Origin: Actinomycetota bacterium | GTDB lineage: Bacteria > Actinomycetota > Actinomycetes > Nanopelagicales > Nanopelagicaceae | Assembly: GCA_009698615.1 (NCBI GenBank) | Contig: WLPU01000001.1 | Location: 124,001 to 188,000, forward strand | Length of the DNA stretch: 64,000 bases | Direction: 5' to 3' | Part shown: positions 9,442 through 19,460 of the stretch, piece by piece | Layout: each line of letters starts with the position of its first letter | Position numbering within the stretch: the first letter of the stretch is position 1 | Notes under the pieces: generated by a model | Seen by the model: only the letters and a program-made list of their open reading frames with translations | Told to the model about the DNA's origin: nothing | The model's database searches: none | Translations under genes and position numbers: made by a program

Positions 9442-9933
9442 CTAGTCGTCTTGGCCACCCTCAAAACCTTCGCCACCCTCGTGCCCGCCTGTAGGTGGTT
9501 TTTGAATTCCGCCAGAGCGCGTGTGGGGGATTCGAGTTTTCTTTTGCGTGTTCACAGCGTCGTCATCACCTTGGGGAGCAGTCGGTTTAGCGATTGAAGG
9601 AGTGTTATTGGAATTGCTTGAAACGGTATTCGAAGGTGTAGTTGCAGTGACTTGTTGGACTGAAGCCTTTGTCGGTGTAGCCGATACCGCAGCAGATGTA
9701 CTTGGACTTTGAGATGAAGGCGCGCTCACCGGTGATTGTGATTGAGCTGACGTAACCGTCATATCTGCTGTTGCTGGTGGACCATCTTGACTTTGAGCAA
9801 ATACAAATCCGCCGCTCACAATCAATAAAGGTGCAACCAAGAGTCCAATTCGAGTTCTTTGCTTCATAGAGCGCAGTGGAGCCTCATCCGCCTCGGCCAT
9901 CTGGAACCATTCAGGCTTCTTCATTGGTGTCAT
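9442..9933 (-). CDS. Single-pass membrane/exported protein with Ser/Thr/Pro low-complexity region and Gly/acidic C-terminus
   Basis: ATG 9933 with upstream aggcagggag; one TM (IGLLVAPLLIVSGGFVFA), then S/T/P/Q-rich tail ending HEGGEGFEGGQDD. Confidence 0.65.
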   Translation of the reverse strand: MTPMKKPEWFQMAEADEAPLRSMKQRTRIGLLVAPLLIVSGGFVFAQSQDGPPATADMTVTSAQSQSPVSAPSSQSPSTSAAVSATPTKASVQQVTATTPSNTVSSNSNNTPSIAKPTAPQGDDDAVNTQKKTRIPHTRSGGIQKPPTGGHEGGEGFEGGQDD

Positions 9934-10016
9934 GTGCGTTTCTCCCTGCCTCGATGAGAGGGAAATTAACCTCTTTGACTGGGAACTGGCTGGGAACACC
10001 ACTTAACGTTGCTGAG

Positions 10017-10022
10017 TAATCT
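10017..10022 (+). promoter_or_regulatory. Putative -10 (TAATCT) of a leaderless ctaB transcript
   Basis: TAATCT then ttccta (6 nt) then GTG 10029. Confidence 0.55.
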
Positions 10023-10028
10023 TTCCTA

Positions 10029-10922
10029 GTGACTACATCCCCACGTGTGAGCCCCCGCCAGCAAGTCCGCGGCTATATCGATTTGATGAAGTTACGTGTG
10101 GTGGAACTTTTACTTGTATCCACACTTCCCGCAATGATTTTGGCACACAAGGGATTACCGCCTCTGGGTCTTACAGTTGCAACAATTGTTGGCGGAACAC
10201 TCGCAGCGGGATCTGCAAATGCATACAACATGATTATCGAAAGCGACCTAGATCATTTGATGGCACGAACATCCAAGCGACCATTAGTGACTGGAGTGCT
10301 CAACAACACTCAAGCATTTATCTTTTCTACTTTGATTGGCATAATCTCCCTTGCAATATTTTGGATTTACACAACGGTGCTGGCAACCTTGTTGGCGTTG
10401 ATTGCAATTGCATTCTACGTTCTTGTGTACACGATGGGACTCAAGCGACGCACAGCTCAAAACATTGTTTGGGGCGGAGCAGCAGGTTGTATGCCCGTAT
10501 TTATTGGTTGGGCTGCGGTGACTAACTCGCTATCAATTTCAGCGCTCACGTTCTTTCTGGTGATCTTCTTCTGGACGCCACCACATTTTTGGGCGTTGGC
10601 GATTAAGTACAAAGATGACTATGCAGCAGCAGGTGTGCCCATGTTGCCTGTAGTTGCAACCAAAGCAAATGTGCAACGTCAAATGTGGTTTCACACGATA
10701 GCGATGATTATTTCATCGATCGTGTTGATCGAAACTGCGCAACTACCACTGTGGTCTCTATTTCTAACGATCATTCTCGGACTGATATTTGCTCGCCAGA
10801 TGATGCAACTTCGCGAGAGTTCAGATAATTACGCAAAGGCTGCAGCCAAGATTTTTCAATGGTCTATAAGTTATTTGAGTCTTTACTCAGTATTGCTCGT
10901 TGCGGCGCAACTTCTTAATTAG
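10029..10922 (+). CDS. ctaB: Protoheme IX farnesyltransferase (heme O synthase)
   Basis: UbiA superfamily motifs NAYNMIIESDLDHLMARTSKRPL, FFWTPPHFWALAIKYKDDYAAAGVPMLPV; GTG start. Confidence 0.95.
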   Translation: MTTSPRVSPRQQVRGYIDLMKLRVVELLLVSTLPAMILAHKGLPPLGLTVATIVGGTLAAGSANAYNMIIESDLDHLMARTSKRPLVTGVLNNTQAFIFSTLIGIISLAIFWIYTTVLATLLALIAIAFYVLVYTMGLKRRTAQNIVWGGAAGCMPVFIGWAAVTNSLSISALTFFLVIFFWTPPHFWALAIKYKDDYAAAGVPMLPVVATKANVQRQMWFHTIAMIISSIVLIETAQLPLWSLFLTIILGLIFARQMMQLRESSDNYAKAAAKIFQWSISYLSLYSVLLVAAQLLN

Positions 10923-10993
10923 AAATCTTGCTTAAGACTTAAGTTAAGGCGTTTGCGCAGGCCCTGGATGAGAAGGCTTGATTAGGTCCTAGA

Positions 10994-12211
10994 TTAGAAA
11001 GCTTGCTTGAGATCTTTTAATAGATCGGATGAGTGCTCAAGTCCTACCGAAAGACGCAGAACCGAATCGGTTATTCCCATCTCTGCTCTGACTTCTGGGG
11101 CCAAGCGTCGATGTGTGCTGGTAGCCGGATGAGTAATTAACGACTTGCTATCACCCAAGTTATTAGAAATATCAATGATCCTTAATCGATTCATGAAGGC
11201 AAATGCATCTTTTTGGCTTCCCTTGAATTCAATGCCAAGTGTTGTTCCGCCACCGGACATTTGCTTCTTTGCGATTTCAAATCCGGGGTGTGACTTCAGG
11301 CCAGGGTAGCGAACGCTCTTAATTTCAGATCGATCTTCAAGAAATTCTGCAATCTGCTGCGCGCTATTGCTCATGCGCTCGACACGCATCCCCATTGTTT
11401 CTAAAGATTTAACCAGCACCCAAGCGTTGAAAGGACTCAGGGATGGTCCGGTGTGGCGAATAAATTGGCTGAGATGATCTTGAAGGTAGTCGCGCGAACC
11501 TAAAATTGCACCTGCGAGCACGCGCCCTTGGCCATCAATATGTTTGGTAGCTGAGTACATGACAACATCGGCACCGAGTTCAAGTGGTTTTTGTAATACG
11601 GGCGAGGCCATCACGTTATCTACCACGACGGTGGCGCCAACTTTATGAGCCAGGTCGCTTACCAATTTGATATCGACAATATCCAACATCGGGTTGCTTG
11701 GACTTTCAATAAAGACAACTCTGGTTGGCTTGGAAAGTGCTTGAGCCCAAGCCTTCGAATCATTTCCATCGACAAGTTCTACGGTGACGCCCCACTTAGG
11801 CAGGATTTCTGTCAGCACAACGTAGCAAGAACTAAACATTGCAGTAGATGCGACGATTCGGTCGCCAGATTTGACCATGCATGCGATCGAGGCAAACATC
11901 GCAGACATTCCAGAACCAGTAGCTACACAAAACTCAGCTCCTTCAATTGCCGCTAAACGTTGCTCAAACATTGCAATAGTGGGATTAGCAAAGCGGCCAT
12001 AGACAAAGTGATCGGTTTCATCGGCGAATGAGGCAACTGCTTCTTCGGCAGTTGAATATGTGAAACCGCTGTTGAGATAAAGAGCTTCAGAAGTTTCTCC
12101 AAAGCCAGAGCGCGAAAGCCCAGTGCGGACGGCATGAGTATCTGGATGCAAAGCCCATTGCGGATCTGGGCGTTTATTTAGGGGCTGATATCCCCATGGG
12201 CGTTTACTCAT
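10994..12211 (-). CDS. metZ: O-succinylhomoserine sulfhydrylase (Cys/Met metabolism PLP enzyme)
   Basis: YGRFANPTIAMFEQRLAAIEGAE, SATKHIDGQGRVLAGAILG (PLP lysine), LITHPATSTHRRL. Confidence 0.88.
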   Translation of the reverse strand: MSKRPWGYQPLNKRPDPQWALHPDTHAVRTGLSRSGFGETSEALYLNSGFTYSTAEEAVASFADETDHFVYGRFANPTIAMFEQRLAAIEGAEFCVATGSGMSAMFASIACMVKSGDRIVASTAMFSSCYVVLTEILPKWGVTVELVDGNDSKAWAQALSKPTRVVFIESPSNPMLDIVDIKLVSDLAHKVGATVVVDNVMASPVLQKPLELGADVVMYSATKHIDGQGRVLAGAILGSRDYLQDHLSQFIRHTGPSLSPFNAWVLVKSLETMGMRVERMSNSAQQIAEFLEDRSEIKSVRYPGLKSHPGFEIAKKQMSGGGTTLGIEFKGSQKDAFAFMNRLRIIDISNNLGDSKSLITHPATSTHRRLAPEVRAEMGITDSVLRLSVGLEHSSDLLKDLKQAF

Positions 12212-12217
12212 GGTGAA

Positions 12218-12223
12218 AGTGTA
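12218..12223 (-). promoter_or_regulatory. Putative -10 (TACACT) of a leaderless metZ transcript
   Basis: TACACT exactly 6 nt upstream of metZ ATG at 12211. Confidence 0.55.
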
Positions 12224-12234
12224 AGGTGAGTGCC

Positions 12235-13143
12235 ATGCCCACACTAGCCATCAGCGTTAAAGATCTCAGCAAGAAGTACGGCGAACGCATGGCTGTGTCA
12301 CACGCAAATTTTGAAGTACCCCTTGGCACTGTATGCGGCTTTGTTGGACCTAATGGTTCTGGCAAGACCACCACAATGAGAATGTTGCTTGGTTTGATTT
12401 CACCTACCGGTGGCAGCGGCACAATTCTTGGCGAACCCATCAATCATCCTGAACGCTATTTAAGTCGAGTGGGCGCCATGATTGAAGGGCCGGCCTTTTA
12501 TCCAGCCTTGAGTGGTGCGGAGAATTTGCGGGTCCTAGCAACTCTGGGGGGCTTCGACACAGATCAGATACAAGCTTTGTTGGATCGCGTAGGACTGGGT
12601 GATCGCGCAAATTCTAAGTACAAAACATATTCACTTGGCATGAAACAACGTTTAGGGATTGCCGCAGCATTACTACCTAATCCCCAACTCTTAATGTTAG
12701 ATGAACCAACAAATGGATTAGATCCAGCTGGAATTCAGGAAATTCGAGAGTTGCTCAAGACGCTAGCGACAGAAGGTACGACCGTCTTTATTTCATCCCA
12801 CCTTCTTTCTGAAATTGAAATGATCAGTGATTCACTCGTGATGCTGCGAAAAGGCAAAGTGATTTTCGCTGGCAAAACACAAGACCTCTTGATGCGCCAG
12901 CAACCAGTGATTATCGCTAAGTGCGCAGACCCACAAGACACTTTAAAGTTACTTTCACTCGGCCAAGGTGCTGGCCATGACGGCTCTGTTATTGATGGAG
13001 CGGTTCACATTCTTGCCTCTGCCGAATGGGCGGCGACCCTTAATAAGCTGGCATTTGATGCAGGAATTACTTTGTCGCAACTTTCCCCAGTCCTTCCGTC
13101 ACTTGAGGAAACTTTTTTTGAGATGACCGGAGATGACGAATGA
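12235..13143 (+). CDS. ABC transporter ATP-binding protein
   Basis: Walker A GPNGSGKTT, signature YSLGMKQRLGIAAALL, Walker B LLMLDEPTNGLD. An alternative GTG start lies at 12226. Confidence 0.92.
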   Translation: MPTLAISVKDLSKKYGERMAVSHANFEVPLGTVCGFVGPNGSGKTTTMRMLLGLISPTGGSGTILGEPINHPERYLSRVGAMIEGPAFYPALSGAENLRVLATLGGFDTDQIQALLDRVGLGDRANSKYKTYSLGMKQRLGIAAALLPNPQLLMLDEPTNGLDPAGIQEIRELLKTLATEGTTVFISSHLLSEIEMISDSLVMLRKGKVIFAGKTQDLLMRQQPVIIAKCADPQDTLKLLSLGQGAGHDGSVIDGAVHILASAEWAATLNKLAFDAGITLSQLSPVLPSLEETFFEMTGDDE

Positions 13144-13931
13144 TTCGCGTTTTTTTTGCAGAATGGAGAAAGCTTCGTCGCCCAACTTTATTTTTCGGGA
13201 CGATGGGTTCAGTTATGGGCGTCACCGCATTAGTGACTTCTCTTCTTTTCTTGCTCCTTGATTCTGCCCGTGGGAATGCACGCGAGGGTCGGATGATCAC
13301 CCGTGCAACTCTTGAAATGCCACACGGTTTAACTATTGGATTTAGTAGTTCTGCTGGCCTACTGGGACTTGTGGCGCTGTGTGTTTTCGCTGCACAAACT
13401 GCACAGGAATATACATATGGGACTTTGCGAAACTTATTGGTGCGTCAACCAAAACGACTAACTTTATTATGTGGCAAGTTTTTGGCTATGAAAGTATTTG
13501 CTTTGATTACAGTTATTTTCTCAGCAATTGTGAGTATTACCTTAGCGTTTGCTTTATCCGGCAAAGCCAAGATAGTTACAACTGCTTGGAGCACTTCTGA
13601 TGCCCGTAGCGCCCTAGCGCATACCTTTTTAAATGTATTCATTTCGGTGATTGCCTACGGAACCGTCGGAATGATCCTCGGACTGCTCTTTCGTTCCCCC
13701 ATCACCGCCATATCCTTGGGAGTTGCCTGGTTGCTCATTATCGAAAACATTATTGCTGCTACTGTCAAGAACTCAGGCAAATGGATGCCGGGACAACTCA
13801 TGACGACAATCGCATCAGGTGGTGACATCAATTCGAGCTACTCACATGCTTTTATTGTCTTGATTGGATATTTGGCTGTCGGAACAATAATTGTCGCTAT
13901 CTTCTTTCGTCGCCGGGATGTATCTAATTAA
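13140..13931 (+). CDS. ABC transporter permease (ABC-2 type)
   Basis: Overlaps preceding ATPase gene by 4 nt; six hydrophobic segments; QEYTYGTLRNLLVRQPKRLTLL typical. Confidence 0.85.
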   Translation: MIRVFFAEWRKLRRPTLFFGTMGSVMGVTALVTSLLFLLLDSARGNAREGRMITRATLEMPHGLTIGFSSSAGLLGLVALCVFAAQTAQEYTYGTLRNLLVRQPKRLTLLCGKFLAMKVFALITVIFSAIVSITLAFALSGKAKIVTTAWSTSDARSALAHTFLNVFISVIAYGTVGMILGLLFRSPITAISLGVAWLLIIENIIAATVKNSGKWMPGQLMTTIASGGDINSSYSHAFIVLIGYLAVGTIIVAIFFRRRDVSN

Positions 13932-14001
13932 GGACACAAGACTTCACTTGAGTTAATTTCCAGACTCCTGCTTTATTATTGAGCGCTCAGGAGGCACCAC
14001 T

Positions 14002-15204
14002 GTGAAACGTAATCGAGTTCTGGCAACAGCGCTGATACTTGCGTTGTCGTTTAGTGTTGCTCCTTCTTACGCCAAGACGCCAAAACCAACCCTTGCTCAA
14101 ATCGATGCTGCTAAAAAAGCCGAGGCGGCCAAGGCTGCAGTTGCAAAAGCGGCGGCGAATAAATTGGCAGCGGCGAACCAAACTTTGCGCGGACTCACAG
14201 CAGTTGCAGATCATGCCCGGGCAAAATATGTTCAGGCACAGAATGAATTAGCAGTAGCGATAAAAGTTTCAATTGCTGCAGCGCTGCACGCTCAAATTAC
14301 CGCTGATGCGGTAAATGCGGCGCATCGAACCATCGGAAAATTAGCGGCGAATGCATACATTATGGGTGGCGCGCTAGCAGATATTGAACCGCTCTTGAGT
14401 TCTTCGGGCCCACAAGATTTAGTCGATCAATACTCAACGCTGAGCAAATTAGGTGCACAGAATTCGACGGCACTTGATAGATACAAGGCTGCAGAAGTAG
14501 TAGCCAAAGCTGCAAAAGTTCAGGCCGATGATGCTAAAGCTGCGCAACAAAGAGCTACCGAAAAAGTTGCTGCTGCAAAAAAGATTGCAGATGATGCTAG
14601 AGCCGCTCAGCAAGTTGAAGTAAATAAATTGCAAGCGGTGCAAGACCAATTGATGAAGGAATTAGTGAGTGCAAAGAAAGTCCGTACGACATTAGAACAA
14701 CAACGTCAACTTGCGTTGCTTGAGGAAAGCCAAGCCAATCAAGCGGCGCAAACACCGGGACAAATGAAGGTGTGGCCCGATCTTGGATTCAAGGGCCGCA
14801 CATCAATTCGCTCTACTGAATCACAACGACTTGCCGCTGTGGCTTATGCGAAAAAGCAAGTTCTTGCTCGCAAGCCTTATGTGTGGGGTGCGCAGGGTCC
14901 AAATTCTTATGATTGCTCTGGTTTAGTTTACGCAGCCTATAAATCTGCCGGGCTGGGTTATCCCGGATGGGACCGACTCAACGCTGCTCTGTATTCGGTT
15001 GCGACGATGCACGTAAAATTAGCCGACCTAGTTCCAGGGGATTTACTTTTTTATTCCTATAAGCCTTCAATTCAAACTATCCACCACATCACAATTTATG
15101 CTGGAGGAGGCATGATGTGGGAGGCTAATTCAAGGAGCAAAGGCTTGATCTACTCAAATATGTACAGTATTGACGGGCTTATGCCATTTGGCGGTCGGGT
15201 CTAG
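14002..15204 (+). CDS. Secreted NlpC/P60 peptidoglycan endopeptidase with coiled-coil N-terminus
   Basis: Signal peptide; Ala/Lys-rich coiled coil; catalytic YDCSGLVYAAYKSAG and HHITIYAGGGMMWEA. GTG start with aggagg RBS. Confidence 0.9.
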   Translation: MKRNRVLATALILALSFSVAPSYAKTPKPTLAQIDAAKKAEAAKAAVAKAAANKLAAANQTLRGLTAVADHARAKYVQAQNELAVAIKVSIAAALHAQITADAVNAAHRTIGKLAANAYIMGGALADIEPLLSSSGPQDLVDQYSTLSKLGAQNSTALDRYKAAEVVAKAAKVQADDAKAAQQRATEKVAAAKKIADDARAAQQVEVNKLQAVQDQLMKELVSAKKVRTTLEQQRQLALLEESQANQAAQTPGQMKVWPDLGFKGRTSIRSTESQRLAAVAYAKKQVLARKPYVWGAQGPNSYDCSGLVYAAYKSAGLGYPGWDRLNAALYSVATMHVKLADLVPGDLLFYSYKPSIQTIHHITIYAGGGMMWEANSRSKGLIYSNMYSIDGLMPFGGRV

Positions 15205-15207
15205 TCT
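15202..15207 (+). promoter_or_regulatory. Putative -10 (TAGTCT) of a leaderless tilS transcript
   Basis: TAGTCT then tagctc (6 nt) then ATG 15214. Confidence 0.55.
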
Positions 15208-15213
15208 TAGCTC

Positions 15214-16236
15214 ATGTCGCCTAGCACTTCGGAATCTTCTCCTTACGACGCTAGCCAGAATTCAAATAAGCCATCACACGCAATGGTCACGATTCGAAGT
15301 GCAGTTCGTGGGCATTTAGAAATGTGTAAAGCTGGAGAGAGAGTAATTGTTGCTTGTTCTGGCGGTGCCGATTCTCTGGCCTTGAGCTTTGCGATTATTA
15401 AAGAGGCACAGAAACTAGCTTTACACGTTATCGGAATCACGATTGATCATCAGCTTCAGAAACAATCTGCGCAACAAGGACAAAGGGTTATGGAGCAACT
15501 TCAACTGATGGGGATTGCAGAATCAGAAGTCGTGAAGGTGGCCGTAAACATTACTGATGGCGTTGAAGCATCTGCGCGCCGTTCACGCTATGAAGCCTTG
15601 GATGCTGCAGCGGACAAATATGGCGCTAGTAGAGTTTTTCTTGGGCATACGCGAGATGACCAAGCAGAAACAGTTCTCCTTGGTCTTGCGCGAGGGTCAG
15701 GTACTCGCTCACTTTCTGGTATGGCGATTGAGAGTGGAAAATATATTCGTCCTTTATTGGCAATTACGCGGGCTCAAACTGTTGCCGCTTGCGAGGAAGA
15801 AGGTCTTGATTTTTGGACTGATCCACATAACTCAAACTCGGATTTCTTACGAGTGCGAGTGCGAAACGAAGTGCTTCCGGTTCTTGAAAAAGAAATGGGT
15901 CCAGGAGTCAGTGCGGCCCTTGCGCGAAGTTCTGCTCTTTTAAGAGATGATGCAGATGCTTTGGATGCCATGGCCAAGGAGCTCTTTTCAACGCTTGAAT
16001 CACAATCTATGGATATCGGAGTCCTCAGTAAGCTTCCTCGAGCCCTTCGCACTCGCATCATCCGAATGGCTCTATACGAGGCACAAGCCCCTCAGGGCTC
16101 GATTACGGCAGAGCATGTGAGCGAAATTGAGGCCCTGATCACCTCATGGCACGGTCAAGGAGCGTTGAGCATGCCCGGTGGTGTGAAGGTTGAGCGAATT
16201 TCGGGCAGACTTTCGCTCTTACCTCCAAAGCCGTAA
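15214..16236 (+). CDS. tilS: tRNA(Ile)-lysidine synthetase
   Basis: PP-loop ACSGGADSLALSFA; GHTRDDQAETVLLGLARGSGTRSL. Confidence 0.95.
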   Translation: MSPSTSESSPYDASQNSNKPSHAMVTIRSAVRGHLEMCKAGERVIVACSGGADSLALSFAIIKEAQKLALHVIGITIDHQLQKQSAQQGQRVMEQLQLMGIAESEVVKVAVNITDGVEASARRSRYEALDAAADKYGASRVFLGHTRDDQAETVLLGLARGSGTRSLSGMAIESGKYIRPLLAITRAQTVAACEEEGLDFWTDPHNSNSDFLRVRVRNEVLPVLEKEMGPGVSAALARSSALLRDDADALDAMAKELFSTLESQSMDIGVLSKLPRALRTRIIRMALYEAQAPQGSITAEHVSEIEALITSWHGQGALSMPGGVKVERISGRLSLLPPKP

Positions 16237-16248
16237 GGGCTTTGGAGG
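16222..16248 (+). other. Hairpin overlapping the tilS stop codon
   Basis: cctccaaagcc-gtaag-ggctttggagg: 11-bp perfect stem, 5-nt loop containing the stop codon TAA; no U-tract. Confidence 0.6.
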
Positions 16249-16271
16249 ACACCTAAGGACAGCGAGGCACC

Positions 16272-16823
16272 GTGGATCTATCAGCCGTTGGTAGCGATGT
16301 AGAACGAGTAATCGTTACTGAAGAACAGTTGCAGGCAAAAGTTAGAGAGTTGGCAGCGCGAATTGATGCAGATTATCGCGATCGCGACCTCTTGCTAGTC
16401 GGCGTTCTTAAAGGCGCAGTGATGGCGATGGCAGATCTTGCACGAGCACTTCAACGCCATGTTGAAATGGATTGGATGGCAGTGTCGTCATATGGATCTG
16501 GAACAAAATCCAGCGGAGTTGTTCGAATCCTAAAAGATTTGGATCGCGACATCACTGGGCGCGAAGTTTTGATTGTTGAAGACATTGTTGATTCTGGTCT
16601 CACTCTGTCGTGGCTTAAGGCGAACCTTGAATCACGTGGAGCAAAAAGTGTTGAAATTCTTGCCATTCTGCGAAAGCCTGAAGCTGCAAAGGTTGATGTT
16701 CCAGTGAAATATGTGGGCTTTGAAATTCCGCCAGATTTTGTTGTTGGCTACGGTTTAGATTTTAACGAGAAATATCGCAACCTCCCCTTCGTTGGCGTAC
16801 TCGCCAAGCACACGTATTCGTAA
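16272..16823 (+). CDS. hpt: Hypoxanthine phosphoribosyltransferase
   Basis: [43 protein letters not shown] loop; [22 protein letters not shown]. Confidence 0.95.
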   Translation: MDLSAVGSDVERVIVTEEQLQAKVRELAARIDADYRDRDLLLVGVLKGAVMAMADLARALQRHVEMDWMAVSSYGSGTKSSGVVRILKDLDRDITGREVLIVEDIVDSGLTLSWLKANLESRGAKSVEILAILRKPEAAKVDVPVKYVGFEIPPDFVVGYGLDFNEKYRNLPFVGVLAKHTYS

Positions 16824-16842
16824 GAAAAGAGAACCAAACATC

Positions 16843-18852
16843 ATGGCCAAGCCAAAGAAAAAAGAGTCACGTAAGAAGCCTCAAACGCGTTTTCAGCGCC
16901 TGCTTCGTGGTCCGCTTTTTTGGATTCTCGTTGCAATCCTTGGTGTGACTGTCTTTGGTCAAATTTCAAGTGCTGGTAATCAGTTTAAGCATGTAAAGAC
17001 CTCAGAAATACTCGATGCTATTTCTAAAAATGAAGTTGAGTCTGTTCTGCTGATAGATAGAGAACAAAAGATTCAAGTAATTCTTAAATCTGGATCAACA
17101 ATAGAAGGCTCGAGCAAAGTCGAGGCCTCGTACATCACTGGCCAAGAACCTACAATTGTTGACGCCCTTACTGGAAATCCGCCACCAAAGTCGTGGACGG
17201 TAAAAGTCGCCTCTCAATCGTTATTACTGTCGCTCTTCTTTTCATTCGGACCGATACTAATTATCGGATTCCTCTTCTTCTTAATGATGAGTCAAGCCCA
17301 AGGTGGCAATCGTGCATTTTCATTTGGTCGCTCGCGAGCAAAACTTCAAACCGATGATGTACCTAAGACAACTTTTGCTGATGTAGCAGGAGCACAAGAG
17401 GCAGTTGCTGAACTTCTTGAGATCAAAGACTTCCTCGCAAACCCTCCTAAATATGTCGCGCTCGGTGCGAAGATTCCTAAAGGCGTGCTGCTCTATGGCC
17501 CTCCCGGAACCGGAAAAACACTCTTGGCTCGGGCTGTTGCCGGTGAAGCAAACGTTCCGTTCTACTCAATTTCTGGATCTGATTTTGTAGAAATGTTTGT
17601 TGGAGTTGGCGCTTCTAGAGTTCGAGATCTTTTTAATCAAGCACGTGAAAATGCGCCGGCAATTGTTTTTGTTGATGAAATCGATGCAGTTGGACGCCAA
17701 CGTGGTGCTGGTATGGGTGGCGGACACGATGAACGTGAACAGACACTGAACCAATTGCTTGTTGAGATGGATGGATTTGAAACTAATGGTCAAGTAATTC
17801 TTATTGCTGCAACCAACAGGCCAGATGTTTTGGATCCAGCTCTTTTGCGTCCCGGACGTTTTGATCGCCAAATTCCAGTTGAGCGTCCAGACCTCAAGGG
17901 GCGTGAAGAAATTCTTAAAGTTCATGCCAAGGGCAAACCGCTGGATGAGTCAGTTGAACTCTTGAATTACGCTCGTCGGACTCCTGGATTTACTGGCGCT
18001 GATTTAGCAAATGTCTTGAACGAAGCAGCACTTCTCACCGCACGAGAAGAGAAGAAAGTAATCGGTAATTCAGAACTTGATGAGGCGATTGATCGAGTGA
18101 TGGCAGGCCCACAACGCAAGAGTCGCTTGATGAGCGAGGAAGAACGTCGTGTTACCGCTTATCACGAAGCAGGTCATGCATTGGTAGCACATGCGTTGCC
18201 ACATACCGATCCAGTTCACAAAATCACAATCATGCCGCGTGGCAGAGCACTTGGTTACACGATGGTGTTACCTGATGAGGATAAGTATTCGACAACCCGC
18301 AACCAATTACTAGATCAACTTTCATACGCACTTGGCGGTCGCGCAGCAGAAGAACTTATTTTTCATGACCCATCTACTGGCGCAAGTAACGATATTGAAA
18401 AAGCAACTGCACTAGCCCGAGCAATGGTTACTCAGTACGGAATGACCGAAGCCATTGGTGCAATAAAATTAGGAAGCGATGCCACAGAACCATTCATGGG
18501 CCGCGACTATGGACACACCCGTGATTTTTCCGAAAGCATTGCTGCGATTGTCGATCAAGAGATTCGCACCCTGATAGAGAATGCCCACCAAGAAGCATTC
18601 GATATTTTGGCTGAAAACCGAGCCGTTCTTGATGAAATGGTCCTTGAGTTGCTAGACCGTGAAACTCTTAACAAGGAAGAAATCGCCAAAATATTTACTC
18701 GCGTGAAGGCGTATCCATCACGCCCAGCGTGGACCGGTTCTCCTACCCGCCGCCCTTCCACGATTCCCCCAATCCCCACTCATCCTGCGAGTGTTGCAGA
18801 AGTAGAAGCTCCAAATAAGAAAGTTCGAAAGTCGAAAAAATCTAGTGAGTGA
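16843..18852 (+). CDS. ftsH: ATP-dependent zinc metalloprotease FtsH
   Basis: [38 protein letters not shown] zinc motif, SRH region. Confidence 0.97.
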   Translation: MAKPKKKESRKKPQTRFQRLLRGPLFWILVAILGVTVFGQISSAGNQFKHVKTSEILDAISKNEVESVLLIDREQKIQVILKSGSTIEGSSKVEASYITGQEPTIVDALTGNPPPKSWTVKVASQSLLLSLFFSFGPILIIGFLFFLMMSQAQGGNRAFSFGRSRAKLQTDDVPKTTFADVAGAQEAVAELLEIKDFLANPPKYVALGAKIPKGVLLYGPPGTGKTLLARAVAGEANVPFYSISGSDFVEMFVGVGASRVRDLFNQARENAPAIVFVDEIDAVGRQRGAGMGGGHDEREQTLNQLLVEMDGFETNGQVILIAATNRPDVLDPALLRPGRFDRQIPVERPDLKGREEILKVHAKGKPLDESVELLNYARRTPGFTGADLANVLNEAALLTAREEKKVIGNSELDEAIDRVMAGPQRKSRLMSEEERRVTAYHEAGHALVAHALPHTDPVHKITIMPRGRALGYTMVLPDEDKYSTTRNQLLDQLSYALGGRAAEELIFHDPSTGASNDIEKATALARAMVTQYGMTEAIGAIKLGSDATEPFMGRDYGHTRDFSESIAAIVDQEIRTLIENAHQEAFDILAENRAVLDEMVLELLDRETLNKEEIAKIFTRVKAYPSRPAWTGSPTRRPSTIPPIPTHPASVAEVEAPNKKVRKSKKSSE

Positions 18853-19456
18853 TGTCAATTCGATTTCAATGGGTCCACAAGATGGCCGAGCAAAAAATCC
18901 TTATGATCAAGATCGCGCAGAGCGAGCGGTCAAAGAGTTATTAATCGCACTAGGCGAGGATCCAGAGCGAGATGGACTTCGCGAGACTCCTGCACGAGTT
19001 GCAAGGGCATTGGGTGAAAATTTTGCTGGACTTTGGCAAGCACCAGAGGAAGTACTAACGACAACCTTTGATATCGGCCACGAAGAATTAGTAATCATTC
19101 GCGATATCGATGTTTTTTCTCACTGCGAACATCACCTGACACCTTTCCACGGTGTTGCACACATCGGATACATTCCGTCTGGGCGCATTACTGGACTTTC
19201 AAAGATCGCACGCCTGGTAGACCTTTTTGCAAAACGACCACAGGTTCAAGAGCGCATGACATCGCAGATTGCTGATGCCTTAGTCGAAATTCTTCAACCA
19301 GCAGGCGTCATTGTGATCGTTGAATGTGAACATTTATGTATGTCGATGCGTGGAGTGAAAAAAACTCAAGCAACAACGGTAACTAGCGCAGTGCGTGGAA
19401 TTTTGCGTGATCCAACAACGCGCGCAGAAGCAATTAGTCTCATCACTCGCAAGTAG
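18845..19456 (+). CDS. folE: GTP cyclohydrolase I
   Basis: [45 protein letters not shown]. Confidence 0.97.
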   Translation: MSDVNSISMGPQDGRAKNPYDQDRAERAVKELLIALGEDPERDGLRETPARVARALGENFAGLWQAPEEVLTTTFDIGHEELVIIRDIDVFSHCEHHLTPFHGVAHIGYIPSGRITGLSKIARLVDLFAKRPQVQERMTSQIADALVEILQPAGVIVIVECEHLCMSMRGVKKTQATTVTSAVRGILRDPTTRAEAISLITRK

Positions 19457-19460
19457 TTCC

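Noticed and set aside
9521-9712. 63-aa + strand hydrophobic ORF opposite the low-complexity protein
   Set aside because: Mirror of the S/T/P-rich region; no RBS.
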